Positions 12,890 through 26,040 of a DNA stretch of 64,000 nucleotides are shown here, piece after piece. Every line of letters begins with the position of its first letter. The first letter of the stretch is position 1. A program made the translations under genes and the position numbers. The stretch spans positions 744,001 to 808,000 of the forward strand of contig JACATO010002145.1 in NCBI GenBank assembly GCA_018389105.1, in the 5' to 3' direction. The notes below the pieces were generated by a model. That model was given only the letters and a program-made list of their open reading frames with translations. It had not been told where the DNA came from and did no database searches. This DNA comes from Nautilus pompilius (Eukaryota; Mollusca; Cephalopoda; Nautilida; Nautilidae).

Positions 12890-13480
12890 TGCATGGGACC
12901 TTCACCTCTGACCAGACCTTATAAAAAACAGATACACTCTGCTGACCTATACATGAGATGTCCAATATTTCACAAACCCCTAACACCAACAAACCATAAG
13001 AAAAAAATGGAGTGGCTCATTTGTACTGGACTTTGGAGACAGGAGCCAGGTTCTCTTTTCTGTTGAGAGTAAATTCAACCTTCACTTTGCTGACAGTCAT
13101 ATATGTGTATGGTATAAAAAAAAACTCCACCATAATGCCTACTATAATATGCTAGAGAGAGACTATCTTGGGATGACAGCATCATAAAACCTTTGTTATA
13201 GCATTTGTAAGAAATTGCAAAAATCAATTCTCTTTCATGGATAAAAATGCAAGGCCCCATTGAGCAAAAATAGTTGTAAACCATCTTCCAGAGAAAAATA
13301 TCTAATGTCTTCCATAGCCTGCTCATTCTCCTGACCTAACTCCCATTGGACAGTCACCACATGCTCCTGAAACCATTCTAGAACTGCCTGAAGTCTTGAG
13401 AGAACATTTGAGTGCACTGCTTAAAGTCATGAGACTTTTGTGTGTAGGAAGCTATTCTTTGTCATTATGGCATCAGTAAA
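12890..13480 (+). pseudogene. Tc1-like transposase pseudogene
   Basis: The plus-strand frames read, in order: a WTLE stretch followed by FSVESKFNLHFADSHICVW (Tc1 FTDESRFNLRFADGRVRVW), then FMDKNARPH.AKIV (catalytic MDDNARPHRA), and then PAHSPDLTPIG ([11 protein letters not shown]) around 13317-13352. The first catalytic aspartate has been lost (DESRF has become VESKF). Several frameshifts and stops are present. ORFs on the opposite strand (13417-13075) are shadows. The terminal repeats were not located. Confidence 0.75.
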
Positions 13481-14330
13481 TGCATCAAACAATGTCCAGA
13501 TATTGCATAAAATGAACTCCGTATGTCAAATTTCACATTCGTTTTTGAATTATATGCAAAAAGTTTTATCCTCAATAAATTCAGTTAATTTTTTAAAATA
13601 CATAAACATCTATTTACTGATAACCAGTGTTTTCTCTTGTAAGGTCATACTTCTGTTTCCCATGACACTCATGGATTTTTCTAGTTCTCTTGTTGAGAAA
13701 AACATATAGAATGAATAAAAATGACTAAATAAAATTGGCAGTGATTGCTTCCAAAAATATTATTTAGGCTTGCTGAAAACTGAAAGGTTATGTAGCAAAC
13801 TAGTAGATATTCTACTTACGCTATGGGAACAGGCCCATGTACTCTTATCATTGTCATTAATCCTCATTATGTTCCTTAGTCTCCATTAAGTTGGTAGACA
13901 CAATCATTTTATGTTACTAAAAATTCTAGTTGTTAAACCTAGCAAAATCTTTCAAGACATTAAAATGTGCAATAAGAGACCTCACTGGAAAATGGCTCAA
14001 GATCCTATTATATGCAGAGATGAAACAATCATCTGTAAAGATAAAAGTGTCTTTTCTTTTATCTAAGGTGGCATCCAATGTCTGAGATTACTTCAAATTT
14101 TTTTTTGCAAAATCACCATATAGTAAGTACACAGAAACACTGTATTTTATTGAGTAGCTACATAGTTCAAGCATAAAAGCAATAATTACTAAATTATTAT
14201 TTAAATATCATTCATATTACTGATGTGTATTTTTTATCTGAAAGTACCAGTCATCTAAGGATCAATAGCTTGCTGTAGATCCTTTTATAAAGGGAAATGA
14301 CAATGAAGGGAAAAATAAAATTTCCAAATG

Positions 14331-15514
14331 CAGTACAACCTCACTTATCCGAATTTTCGTGTATCCAAACAATCGACATGCCCCCCGAACAAAATCTCAC
14401 GTAACCGAACTTTCACACTTTTTTGTTCAGTTGTCAACGTTCTATTGTAATTTTTCTTTGATCTTAACCGAACAAAACATGGCCTTTTTAAAAGTGAACA
14501 GTGGGGGGGGGCATGCCTATATAAGTGATTCATATAGTTTAACGAGGTCTGACTATACATATGTATAACTACTGTATATTAAAGTGATCAGGTGACTGAT
14601 TGTCAGTGAATAAAAAAAAATAAAATAAAAGTCGAGAGCGAGTAAGTTGAGCCCATTTTATGCTATCGAGTAAGTGAGTTTGTTTCTTCATTTTTTGCGT
14701 GTGTGGTCGCCGTTGCTCATTTATCTTTATTATTACGCGTATAGTCAGACTATTATTGCGATATTTTTCACTTGAAAATTTAAATCAATCACATTTTTTA
14801 TTTTTTAATCAAGGGGGAAATGATAATTACTTAATTTAAGTAATTTATTTAATTTAATATAATTTACTAAGAAATATTTTATCTGGTTTTTCATATCATC
14901 TTTGAAGTGTTTAATCTACATAGCATTTTAGACCATTTTAGACTGAACTGTTCACGACACGCACGTTCAAAATGTCTGACAAAGTTTGAAAACAAAACGT
15001 AATGTTCTGTCTCTAGACGACAAAGTGAAGATCTTGAAAAGACTTGACTCTGGTGCAGTAGCTGCACATTTAGCTGAAGAATATGGTGTTTGGCGATCTA
15101 CTATCACCGACATTAAAAATCAAAGAGTTAAACTTACTGAGTTTACAGCTACTCAACCAACGAAAAAACAGTGCACAAGAAAGACAATGTTTGTTGGAAA
15201 CAACCAGAAGATGGAAGACGCCTTGTACATATGGTTCACTCAAGAGTGGGCTAAAGGCACACCTATCACTGGCCCTATTTTGATACGGTACTTCACTTTG
15301 GGTTAGAAAGGCATTGTTTCGAAACAGTTTACACAAGTGACAATTAACATGCATAGCATCTATTGTTCGGATAGGATGTCAATTGAATGTTCGAATTTGA
15401 CCCTCGGCATGCTCACAGCAACACCTGCATTCGGTTTTTTCACATATCTGAACACTCGCGTATCCAAACAAATAACTTGTCTCCGGGCTTGTTCGGATAC
15501 ATGAGGTTGCACTG
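14331..15514 (+). mobile_element. Tigger/pogo-family element, internally deleted
   Basis: The left end CAGTACAACCTCACTTATCC and the reverse complement of the right end CAGTGCAACCTCATGTATCC are matching terminal inverted repeats. The right end is followed by the target TA; the left has TG. Sub-terminal copies of the same motif (ATCCAAACAA, TAACCGAAC, ATCTGAACACTCGCG) recur inside both ends. At about 1.18 kb it is shorter than autonomous Tigger elements (2.4-2.7 kb). It retains only the N-terminal DNA-binding part of the transposase (14958-15306). It is a non-autonomous derivative. Confidence 0.82.
14958..15306 (+). pseudogene. Tigger transposase, N-terminal CENP-B-like HTH only
   Basis: The ORF has ATG at 14972 (MSDK), then a one-base frameshift near 14985. 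The frame then runs to 15306 with NVLSLDDKVKILKRLDSG, LAEEYGVWRSTITDIKNQ and NQKMEDALYIWFTQEWAKG, and stops at TAG. This matches the pair of CENP-B/pogo helix-turn-helix domains, with NQK-x-E-[DE]-A-L-[YW]-x-W-F in the second. In intact copies a DDE domain of about 300 residues follows; here it is absent and the sequence runs into the right terminal region. The protein could at most bind DNA. Confidence 0.8.
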
Positions 15515-15749
15515 TAAGACCATTTTTAAACTAATGCTGCATACCTTTAATAGTTGTCAGGTGATAAAAAGAAATTCCATGAGTAACTAAAGAGTCTATT
15601 AATGAAGTCAGAACACAAGGTGTTATTTGTGCTGTTGTCATGGACAGAATTTAGTATGTGCATAAAGATTTCAAATTAATCTGGTTTTATTTTTCTAATA
15701 ACACCATGGTAGATGCCAAAAAAAGTAAGTGTATCCGGTCCAGATGCCT

Positions 15750-16050
15750 GTTTTAACCCTTTGTACACCACATCAAACTTTTACCTTACTTGTACCACTT
15801 GAGATGCATTTGCACCCAACCTAAAAGTACTAGTGTGTATGTGTGTTTTTGAAATGGCTGTGTTTAGTCAACACAGACATAATGCAGCACATGAAGTTAA
15901 AGCAATATGGATTTGTTGTTATAGTTATTTATTAATGAAGGAAGGAAGGTACTGTGTCCCAGCCCTTCTGTTAAATAAGAGATATGAAAAGTAGAGGTTG
16001 CAAAAGCATCCCAGGTGGCATGGAGAGGGTTAATAAGAATAGAGTTCTGA
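15750..16050. repeat. dispersed repeat, copy 1 (related to 52870-53090)
   Basis: A stretch from about 15895 shares GCAATATGGATTTGTTGTTA with 52894-52914 (one base inserted there). Weaker similarity follows for roughly 150 bp: AGGAAGGTACTGTGTC, AGAGATATGAAAAGTA and CAGGTGGCATGGAGAGGGTT have counterparts in the same order. No TIR, tail or coding domain was recognised. The family is unknown to me. Confidence 0.4.
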
Positions 16051-16269
16051 TAACCAAAAAAAAAAAAATAATAAAAAATGTCATTATACATTTTTTAAAG
16101 TATATCTTCAAAATAAAGAAAAATATATCTACAAAAAATCATAAGTTTTATAAAGAGAATGAAATACTTTGTAATGATTAGCAAGTATGCAGTTTTCATA
16201 TGTTCAGGATATATATATATATAAAAGAACTTATCTGAAAAAATTAGGGGAAAAGGGGCATATTCTTAC

Positions 16270-16341
16270 CTCTTCATCTTTATCTATGGATCCTCCACTC
16301 AGATTGGAATTGTTGTCAGGAGGACCGTGTGTATTGAGAGG
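16270..16341 (-). CDS. Tlk: Tousled-like kinase, second coding exon
   Basis: This is a 72-bp minus-strand exon of exactly 24 codons. The acceptor is a T-rich tract ending TTTAGTTTCAG and the donor is GTAAGAATA. It is open in phase 0 and joins the exon at 37260-37336 without a frame change. The peptide runs PLNTHGPPDNNSNLSGG and then SIDKDEE. Vertebrate TLK2 continues after its LLEARF motif with a PLN-S-E-S-S-N-Q-S-L stretch and a G-S-L-S-D-K-E end, so position and composition agree. The stretch is acidic, Ser/Asn-rich and probably disordered. Further exons (nuclear localisation region, coiled coils, kinase domain) must lie beyond the left edge of the window. The intron between the two exons is about 20.9 kb and full of transposons. 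Confidence 0.72.
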
Positions 16342-17179
16342 CTGAAACTAAAAAAATAAAGAAAATTAAAGTTCACAAAATTAGAATCCACTTTTAAAGT
16401 GGAACTTCCAACACATGGAATACCATAATTATTCTACGAGTCATCTATGTGCTTATTAGCATACCTGGAAGTGGGATGTAATGGTAATTAATTAGAAGTG
16501 GCTCATTCATTTAAGCTTGGAGTAAATTTTTTTTTTTTTTTTGAGTTGGGAATTCTATCTTTGAAGAAGGATAGTTTAACCCAGAAGAGAATTTAGAATA
16601 TTCCTACCTAGTAATTGAGCTTTTTGTTTTTGTGAATAGGAAAAAAACAAAAGCTATGAAAAACTCATATTACTGTCAAGCCTAAAATTAAGTGACCTGA
16701 AAATTTTATTCCAAATCTTTTACTATTTATCTGTGTTTCTATATTTTTTAACAAAGAAAAAATATTTGGGATTCTAGGGGTAGTGGTAGTTATTATTAGA
16801 TCAGTATTATAAATATGGTATTTATCAGTTCTCTACACAATAAAGAAACAATATAACTAGATCAAGAATCAACAATTCAAAATGATGCTTGTAGCCGTTC
16901 TTTTATATATCCATATATACAACTTTAAGGGAACCAACTTTATTAAGCAGACTACAAAGAGCAAAGTTACTGGCCAGTAAAACCTGCAATTTAAGTTTTT
17001 TTGTTTTTTTTATATCTATGTTGCTGCTACTTTTTCATCTTTAAAATAAACTTTCCTTTTTCCAGCTTTTGAATAATAGAATAGTGAAGAATAAACCATT
17101 TTTATTTTAGGTATCCATGTGAATTCTAAGTAAAAAAATTCCATCCTGCAGATATAAGCCTTTCAAAAGGGTGCCCCCC

Positions 17180-17620
17180 CCACTTTTAAAATGTTTCTTA
17201 AAAAAAGTCTGAACATTCATGACAACAGTTTATCATTTGATATTTGCAGCTCTGAATCATGATACCAGTGTTGCAACAAATCAGTAACACTGTTGGAGTG
17301 CTACAGAAAACTGCTGATATATATCGGGTATGTTATACTGGCAAACATGCTGCCCTAGCTTATCTCAGATGTGTGCAGTAGGGTTGATATCAGATGTACA
17401 AGGCCTATCGAGTGTAATGACATTGTTAGCACTAACATCAGGTGCAGTCAGAGTCACTGTAGAAGAAGGGGCACAGAATATTGTTCATATATTGCTAGGC
17501 TGTCAGAACCATTAGCTGATTGCAATGCAGCAGCCCATACCATGACTCATCTGAAAATGACATTAGTCCTAAAACTGAGATCTCTACAATGCACCTGTAA
17601 AAACTGCTAAGTTCTGCTTT
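17180..17620 (-). pseudogene. Tc1-like transposase pseudogene
   Basis: Minus-strand frames read LGLMSFSDESW (Tc1 VLFSDESRF, first catalytic aspartate) near 17570. Further down is a decayed DRPCTSDINPTAHI.DKLGQHV block near 17420-17350 ([23 protein letters not shown]). It is followed by an FSVALQQCY..VATLVS helix region typical of the C-terminus. The middle of the catalytic domain is rearranged. The plus-strand ORFs at 17330-17610 are shadows of this copy. Confidence 0.6.
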
Positions 17621-20600
17621 TTAAACACCAAAGCCTGTTTGGTCAAGTACACTGGTCACTGATTTGACAAAACAATAAAGAAATGACATTCAGATAGAGG
17701 AAAATAGCTGGTCAGAGATCAGTTTAAAGAAAATTGGCTGTATAATCCTGTTCATTAAATCTTCCACAGAAATTTTGGTACGATCTTTCACTTCAATGGT
17801 TCCGAACTTTACTTTAAATGTTAGTAATTCAATAAACAATTAATAAAACCACCTTGCATACCTGGACTGGAAGTTATGTGCATTGTTCATCAGCAATAAT
17901 ATCATTTCATAATTATCATTTCCAATGAACTTCTATAATAATCAGCACAATAACAGCCGGCTGACTAAAAGCATAGTTGTACCATCAACATTTCAATGTA
18001 AGGTTTGCTTTAGCTAATCCACTGCAGCAGAAAAATTAGAAAAGCACCTGCTCTGAACAATAGAAGAGTGGCAAAATCTATTCATTTAAGACACAATTTT
18101 TTCACAAGAATTATATTCTAGTTGTACCTCTAGTTCCAATTCACCAGCTCTATTTAATAGAACCTTCCTTTTACTTTCATGAGATTAGCCTTTATAAAAT
18201 AAATCAATCCCATTGGCTGGATATACAATAATTCTAGCAATGCCATTTCACACACTGCTATTAAAATGAAAATAAAGTTTGACTAAACATTTTTCACAAG
18301 TAGTGGAAAGAATTATTAGCTTTCCATTACGAAAATCAATTTACTTATGATTATGTGGACTAACCAATATTCAAATGTAACCATGAGTTTTACCTAAGTA
18401 AATTAATCTTACAATTTCATTACCTTCACTGTTTCAGTTACAACACCCATTTAAAACATACTACACCCCCCCCCCAGATCCATTTTTCAAACAGTAAAGG
18501 CATTTTCTACTATTCCATATGTTGGTAAAAATGTACAGAGACTTTGAGTCTGATCGTCGTTAATATTTTATTAGTCCTTTAAACTGAGAAATTCTAGATA
18601 ATTTCTTTCTTTAGTGGAATGTAGAATTATCTAGCATCAAAATGACTATCAGCACAGTCTATAGAATACTTCCAGCAGCTGCCTTAACTCTCAGAATTTT
18701 AGGATCTCTCTATGCATATGTTCAGCAGTCTTTCTAAAGTTAATTTCAGATAATCAACTACTTGAGAGTAAATTTTGGTTTCTGTGCTTTTTCCAAAAAT
18801 TGCCAAAAAAAAAACAAACAAAGCAAAATGTAAGAATTCCATCTTGATTCCCCTCCCCTATAGTGTCATGAAAATATCTTTTCCAAATCTGGTCAAAACT
18901 TTAGTTTTGTCTTCTATGCACTTGTTCTTTTTTATTAGTTTCAAAAGAATCAGTAGATTAACGATTAACGTCTGCTGCAAATTTCCAAGATAAGAACCCG
19001 ATTCTTCAAAATTTGTTGCTTGTTTTTTTTTAAGATAATTCAAAAATGTTCTTTGTGCCATTTTAGTCATGTATACATTTAAATAGATGCAACTGCTTAG
19101 AGCTTAATGAATACGCTGCATGCATGAACTAAATGCTTTTCTTTTTCTAGTTGTATTTTAGGAAATTCAAATTATACCTTTTTCCCCATTCCATGAACAA
19201 CTGTAAATGAAAGAACCTAATTCATCAGATTTTTTTAATATCAACAATTTTGCATCAGCACAACCTCAGTTAAATTCATTAATTCTTTCAGCTTTATAGT
19301 AGACTGACAGAGTGACTTACTATATGGTATGCCACTACAAACTTATATAGCAGCTTAATGACCTAGTGTTATGATACTGATAAAACCAGCTAACACCCCA
19401 GTGATACATAACACTATGACAAATTGACTAACAATCTACTAGCTTAAAACCCCATTAATACACCACTGCATATAATACCGGCTTACAAAGAGTGATGCAT
19501 TTCTGCTCACTCATGTACTGGCCATCAAATTTCAAGTAACCAAAATTTAAATTTCTCGAGAAGTTTGAGTGAAGGAAAAATACAACTCACAATGCAATAG
19601 ATGTGGATCAAAGAAGAATGTATTTCTATACTTTTTTAAAATTATTAATATAAATTTTATTATTCTGCATTAATACAGTTTAAATTCAAATCTTTATTAA
19701 TCAGTAAGTTTAGAACTCATGTTGTCCCCCCCCTGCCTATGTAAAACTTCATTCCAAACTTGTTGTTAACCTATCAGTGGATATTCGATCAGAAAAATTG
19801 TTTGTGGTATGTACTTGTTAGCTACCCTCACACACTCAATACTGCCAGGCCTGACCGGTTTTAAAGCATTCTAAATAAGTTAGTTTTTTTTGTTAACCCC
19901 TTCTGAAAACTAAATATTAGCATGTTTTCAAATGCTCAGAAGAAACACGCATTCATTCATTCGTTCTCTCTCTCTCAACAAGATGTATTCCGTCTTACTA
20001 ATCAGTGGTACTATTTACTGTGAAATAAGGGGGATCAAAACTGTAGGATAACAACTTTGTATGAAATAGAAATTAAAATAAAAAAACAATATAATGCTTC
20101 AAGTTTGAATGCCACTATAACAAACCGTCTGTAGTCTTTTTGTATTTTTCTTCCTAAGATTCCAAGATTTAGGCAAGCTTCTTATAGGAACCTTAGTTTT
20201 AAATCTAGGCAGCATTCAGTTTTTGAAAACAGATGTATTTCTAATGAATGCTTAAATGAAGATGCTGAACAAGACATAATTGTGCTTAAAGTTGATTGTT
20301 CGTATATGCATTCTAATTAAAAATTAGAAACCTATGCCTATGTCAAAATAGGTGTATCGCAGACCTTCCTCCAGTAATCAATCAGAGGTAAAGAAAGGGG
20401 TTAAAATAATCACGATGAGCAAACAAGCCAGCAGCGAGTAATGTTTCTGAAACAACAGTTGAACATCCATTTCTCCATGTTTAGGTGGGGTGGAATACCA
20501 TAGATTGGATTTATTTCAAAGCTTAGTTACAGCCCATCTATTATACATAGTTGTCTCTACTGCAAACTAGTGTTCTGGTAGCATTTTACCACACACACAC

Positions 20601-22129
20601 ACACACACACACACACACCACACACACACACACACACACACTGCGCGCGTGTGCTCGTACACGTTTTGCAGTGGTGTTTTGTCATTACTACATAACAAAT
20701 CAAAGCCATGTCTCATCAGTTCAAGATGAACTCGGTCAAATATTTGAAATTTTCACTCTATTAAATGACCAACTAATGCTAAGGTTAACAATAAATAATA
20801 ATAGTAACAATAACTATGCACTAAACTGGACAGTCTCAGAATCATTCTTAATGACTATGACTTCTCCATTCACATCTTTCAAAAAAAAAAAAAAAAAAAC
20901 TAGTTTCAAGGGTCCTATCTATTTTTATAAATGGCAACCACAACAGGTTTGACGGGTTTGTGCTGCCAGAGCATCAGTTAAAATTTTTATCAAGTGTTAA
21001 CAGAAAACTATCACATTCCACCATTTTCCTACCACAGCTTTTACTGATCATAATAAGAGCAGCAGTAGCAGCAACTGAAACAGTAATAATACTTGATGTA
21101 AAAAAAATTGTTGTCTCAATTTGTTAGTAAATCTAGGAACATGGAGAAAGAGAGGGTAGGGCTATGATAACCAACTAGTTACGCCTTTGGCTACTACATG
21201 TTTGAAAAAATTCCATCAGTAACAGAATCTTTGATGCATGGAATGAGGCATTAACTGGTAGGCAGGCTATGGTTAATGATACTGGTAATAACATGTAAAT
21301 CAAGTTAAAATCTGCTGAGAAATAAATCTTCTAAAAGCCTGAGGTCTTGCTTCTCTAAGATATGATGACCATTAACCTCTTGCATTCCCTTATATTATGG
21401 CAATGAAGTACATAAGGTTATTTTTAAGGCTTCAGGGTTCAGAAAATGATTAAGGAAAAAAAATTAGCATTGAAGAGTACACAATGTTCAGTGATCCCAT
21501 TTTACATTATTCTATAGTATGAATAGTTAATAAATCTGTTAGGATAGAGCTCAAAATAATATTGACATTGATGTACATTGAAATAAATATATTAAGAAAG
21601 CCAAAAGTATAATAATAACAGTGTATCTTTCAAATGTACAGAGAATAGAAACTAAAGCAAGGTAACTGGTTTCCTGCTTACAAAATAAAAAAATGTTCAG
21701 AAACTTTGTGCACAGAAAAATAATTCAATGGATTTAACAAACTACATATTATGGAATTGTTAACAATAGTTGAAATGTAAAACAAAAGAAAAAGAGAAAA
21801 ATCTTTAAATTGAAGACAATAGGCTCAGGTAACAGGAGTTCAATACTTGTTATCTTGAAGTGATGATAATTGTTATGCATGCCTCATAGTTTGGGCTTGG
21901 AAAACTGGACAAACCACTGTTTTGTCAATCTATGGTTTGAAATCATTTATGTCATCTAATTAGTAGAGATTAATAACTTCAAAAGACTAATTAATTATCT
22001 GATAATGATTATCCATCTTGTTTAAACTCCGACATAGGTACACAACACCCACACACCCACACATTTTTGAGAAGCTTACTATTTTGTTTAAATAACAGTT
22101 TATTCAAGCTTGACCCCCAGTCATCATTT
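17621..22129. other. AT-rich intron between Tlk exons
   Basis: Apart from the CA repeat at 20589 and homopolymer runs, nothing was recognised. A 10-bp inverted repeat (TAGTGTTATG at 19364, CATAACACTA at 19407) is probably chance. Confidence 0.45.
20589..20641. repeat. (CA)n microsatellite
   Basis: An almost pure CA repeat of about 53 bp is broken once by a CC. The nearby ORF translating as Thr-His repeats is an artefact of it. A 19-base A run follows at 20881. Confidence 0.95.
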
Positions 22130-22445
22130 TAGGTTGTACCAGTCTCAACAATGGAGATAACTACTCCTGACAAGCCTGATGAGGAAATATAGTGCCATGG
22201 TTATCCACTAGAGCACGTCAGACCATTGTTCCACAAAAGGCTCAGCCAGCACTTTCAACTTCAGTAGGAAAAACCCTACTAGAACTCTTAATTTTTTTGG
22301 ATGTGGAAGAAATCCATGTGTCTAATCTGAGAAGAAAAGAAAGAAACCACTCCAGCGCAGCATGCCAAACTAAGCCAACAATGGCTGAGAATCAAACTCG
22401 AGCCCTCAGCCTAACCATTGGGCCATTAGCCATCCTGTCCTTAGT
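22130..22445 (-). repeat. tRNA-derived SINE, copy 1 (minus strand)
   Basis: Read on the minus strand, it starts with an A-box-like GGCTAATGGCCCAATGGTTAGG and a B-box-like GAGTTTGATTCTC, then GGCTTAGTTTGGCATGCTG. The tail has CTAGTGGATAACCATGGCAC and CCTCATCAGGCTTGTCAGGA. The same order of blocks is found at 36685, 46976 and 50769. The RNA polymerase III box pattern indicates tRNA origin. Octopus and squid genomes are known to carry such SINEs. I cannot say which named family this is. Confidence 0.65.
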
Positions 22446-25400
22446 TGATAACAGCATTTCAAGAATGCTATTTTAAAAATGAATTTTACTTATGTACAAA
22501 ACAAGCCAAGTGAAAGTTGTTTGTATTAAAACTACATCATCTTTTAAGTCCTCTAATCTTAGGTATCTCATCCACTTATTGCATTCCAATTCTTAATGTT
22601 ATTTAATTGTTCAAAACCAAGAAACTCTTTACAAGATCCACATTGAAATATATTAGCATTATACTGTTTTTGTATTTCTCCCTTTAATGTCATTATTTGT
22701 CAAATTGTATTTATAATAAAAGTAACTGTTATATAAAATGGCTGTCATTACCTAATTCTTATAAATCTTTTTGTTGCAATTTTTATGCTAAAGCAAAGTG
22801 TTAGATACCTTTTCCTATTCACAGCTTATCTGCCATTGATTTTGGCTACATTCCAATTCAGTACCCTGGTCATCTGTCTACATTTGACAAACTAACCCTT
22901 ACAAACTGCATGTTTCTATTCAAGTGAATAAGTAAAAGCTGCCTCCCCTCCTCTCTCACTGTAAACCAAGCTGCAGAACTAATCAAGTAGAGGGTACTCA
23001 TTTAAGAACTTATCATCTGAAAGTACATGTGGATAAAAATACAAGAGAACCAAAACAATTAAGAGTTTTTTTTTTTTTTTTACTGTAGACTCACTATGCA
23101 TACTGTCATGTCGCCAAACTCAGTTTTTCTGCAATGCTTCATTTATTACAAAGTCAGACACATTCAGTCAATAATGTTTTAAGTTGTCACCACTTGGAGC
23201 TACAAACTATAATGAAAATATACTACTTAAACATGTTGATTTGTTTGCTTGTTTTTTTTTAAAAAATCAATCAGTTCCCCTTTTATCTGACTCCATATTT
23301 TTTTCTGGCAATGTCTTATTTTAATTACCATTTTGTTTCTGCTCTTCCATATCTATTTTAAAATTAGATTATTTTTCAGAATATCTCCAGTATAAAATGC
23401 CTCGACACATTCTGAAGGTCCCCTAAAACATTCAATGGTTAAGATGTTCACTACATACGACAACTTCAAAAAGTGCAGTCAGTGTCCAACACTAGAAAAA
23501 TAGCAATGTTTTTTTTTTTTTAAAGGGGGGGGTCTGCAAGCTGCAGCATACAGAAGAGTGGGAATAGGCTTCAGCAGGCAAAATTCTCAAGCTAGATGCT
23601 TCAACCATCAGAATTGTCAGTGTAGCAGTTACAAGGCCATATATCCAGTTTTCAAATCTAACTACACTAAATATGGCAGCTTGACCAATCAGTTTGTCAC
23701 CAGCCTTGTAAATGAAGAAATTCTTCTTAACATCCAAGTTTTGCTAAAGGCTTCATCAATTCAAATTTGTGAGCATTCCTAGCTCTGTCCTAAAACATTA
23801 AATAATTAATCCAAATGTCAGATGGTCCAGAACCATACAGGATGATTTTCCATGTCTGCCTCTGTTTGTAATTAAAATGCACTGATTCTTACATCCTTAT
23901 CATTTTTCCTCTCTCTGTTTTTCTTCCAAAATTAATCAAGCCTTAAGATAATGTGCTGAAATGCATCGATGGGCAAGCTGTGGTGCTAACCCAAAAAGGT
24001 CACCCCAAACATTCAAATCCCCAAACTCCGGGTCATTAGCAAAGACGGCCTCAGAAGAAACTCACCTGAAAATTATTGACTGAAATAACAATAAATCCAC
24101 TTAAAAAAAAAAAAAACAAATTGTTAGTGGGGGGTGGGTGTTTCATTTAAATAAACATACATATATATTAAAAAAAAAAACAGCACTGGTAACCTGATCA
24201 TGGGTTCCAGTAAAGTTCAGAGTCAAAAGCATAACCCTTTAAGCCAGAAATGAGAAGCTGACTGTATGTAAACCATTAAGAAATGATCAACTTAAAGAGT
24301 TATGACAGACATGTACACTGTACAGATAGCTAATACAAATAATTACTACTACTACTGCAGGTAATCCAAATTCAGATATCAATTTTAATGATCCAAGTTA
24401 GTGATAAAGGAAACAGTAACTCAGTATAAGGCTAAGATGCCAAATACCAGTTGCTGACAAAGCATGTAACCCATTGATTATTGTAAGATATTTCCTTGTT
24501 TTTTGGTGTTATTATTTGATATGGTTTCTGAGAATATAGGACAAGTCAGGTCTGATATAAAGCTCTGTTCATTTTAAACATTAATAATGAGCTCCCTGAT
24601 ATCCACCCAAAAAAGTTTTAATTTGTTTAACTTTTTTAAATACATAATTATCTAAAAATATAAACAAAATACTTTCTTTTAGACCAGTTTTCAAAAAATG
24701 TAAAACTTTTGCAAAAAGAAAACTTAAAAGTTATTCAGTGATAACCAACATTATATACTGCACTTTATAGTAAATCTGTAGGAAAAACCCTTTGGTTTGT
24801 GACAGAAATGCTTGTCTACATAATTTAATTACATGCTACCGTTGCAGTTGGATAAGATTGAAATGAATGATCTAAACCACTTTAATTATATTTAAAATTA
24901 AACAGTCTATTCATGCATGTAAACAAGTGCACTTTCATATCATTAAAATAGAATTTTATTGATGAAAGCTCCTAGAAAATGCTAAAAAAGTAGTTTTCCT
25001 CCTGGCCTTGAACTGCTGAAGTGTGTGGACAGCCTTGATATGCATGCATGCTCTATTGATGTCATATCTAGAAAAAGTGTTGGCCATAGCATGACACCAC
25101 ATCCCCCCCCCCACACACACACACACACAAAATTCAGGAATTAGAACTATATAACTGAACCATATTTGGTAACTATCAAAGAGAGGCAATAAAATGAAAG
25201 TGCAAATTGCCAAAGTAAAGCTTAAAGACAGGCAGTTGAAAACCAAAATGAACATTGCTTTTTCATGCAAAGAAACTTGGTTAAGCCACTGATTCAGATG
25301 TATAGACCATTGTCATAATAATCTGAATACCACAGATTTTGTAAAAATATACTTATTCTGTAATTTATGTACAATAACTGTTCAAAAATTTATTTTCAGT

Positions 25401-25559
25401 ATTTGTTAGTAATAGCTCTTTCAGTGCATATAACCAGTAAATATATAGGCATGAAATTTATCAGATTACCAATAGTGACCTGTTTTTTTACAAAGTTAAC
25501 CCTTTAGTTGCTACTGTGGTAATGTTATTGATCATTTGGACCTTAATTTTTTTTATCAA
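22446..25559. other. AT-rich intron between Tlk exons
   Basis: Short ORFs on both strands at 23492-23782 and 24956-25270 show no domain. Long A, T and G runs are common. Confidence 0.4.
25110..25131. repeat. C-run plus (AC)n microsatellite
   Basis: A short C homopolymer runs into an AC dinucleotide repeat. The overlapping minus-strand ORF translating as Cys-Val repeats and Gly-Gly-Gly is an artefact. Confidence 0.9.
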
Positions 25560-26040
25560 ACTAATTCTATAGATGCTAAATAGGGTTCATATCTAGATGC
25601 TGTGAGGCACTACTGCAGCCAATTCCATGTCTTCCAAGTTTTAAATGGCTCTGAATGTTTGGCATGTTCCTCTGTCTTCCTGCAGGTATGTTGATTATGG
25701 TCAAGGACCTCTGTATAGACAGGAGAATATTTTAAAGGATGAATATGTAACTAACAGAATTTAGGCATCTGTCAATGAACACAAGATCTATTTTTTTCCT
25801 CTTCAAATGCCCTTACAACTTCTCAAATCTTTTCTGCTTAACAATTTTTTTGTAGATCTTTACCTTTCTCCAAACCCTTGCGCATCCTGAAGATATAAAT
25901 TGGTGAAAGTTTGATTCGTCTGCCAAAATTAAACTCTCAATAAGCAAGAGTCCGCTATGACCTTTGTGCCAGACAATGCAATGACCTGAGCCATTACAGA
26001 CTGCACCATCATTGATTTTATAGTGCAACAGCTGAAAGAT
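25560..26040 (-). pseudogene. Tc1-like transposase pseudogene
   Basis: The minus-strand ORF 26028-25813 contains LILADESNFHQFISSGCARVWRKV, matching Tc1 VIWSDESKFNLFGSDGRRYVWR and keeping the first catalytic Asp-Glu. Downstream frames give HTCRKTEEHAKHSEPFKTW (from DNDPKHTAKxxxEW) near 25680 and then LTASRYEPYLAS near 25590 ([10 protein letters not shown]). The second catalytic aspartate block is decayed to DHNQHT. The N-terminal HTH and the ends were not found. Confidence 0.68.

Noticed and set aside
13075-13417. Two minus-strand ORFs
   Set aside because: They are shadows of the plus-strand Tc1 transposase remnant at 12890-13480.
19364-19416. 10-bp inverted repeat hairpin
   Set aside because: A short arm length with a 33-base loop is expected by chance in AT-rich DNA of this length.
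20551-20952. 133-residue plus-strand ORF
   Set aside because: Its N-terminal half is a translated CA microsatellite and it ends in a poly-Lys run from an A tract. There is no domain.
24956-25270. 104-residue minus-strand ORF
   Set aside because: Part of it is a translated AC microsatellite, and the rest matches no family that I know.
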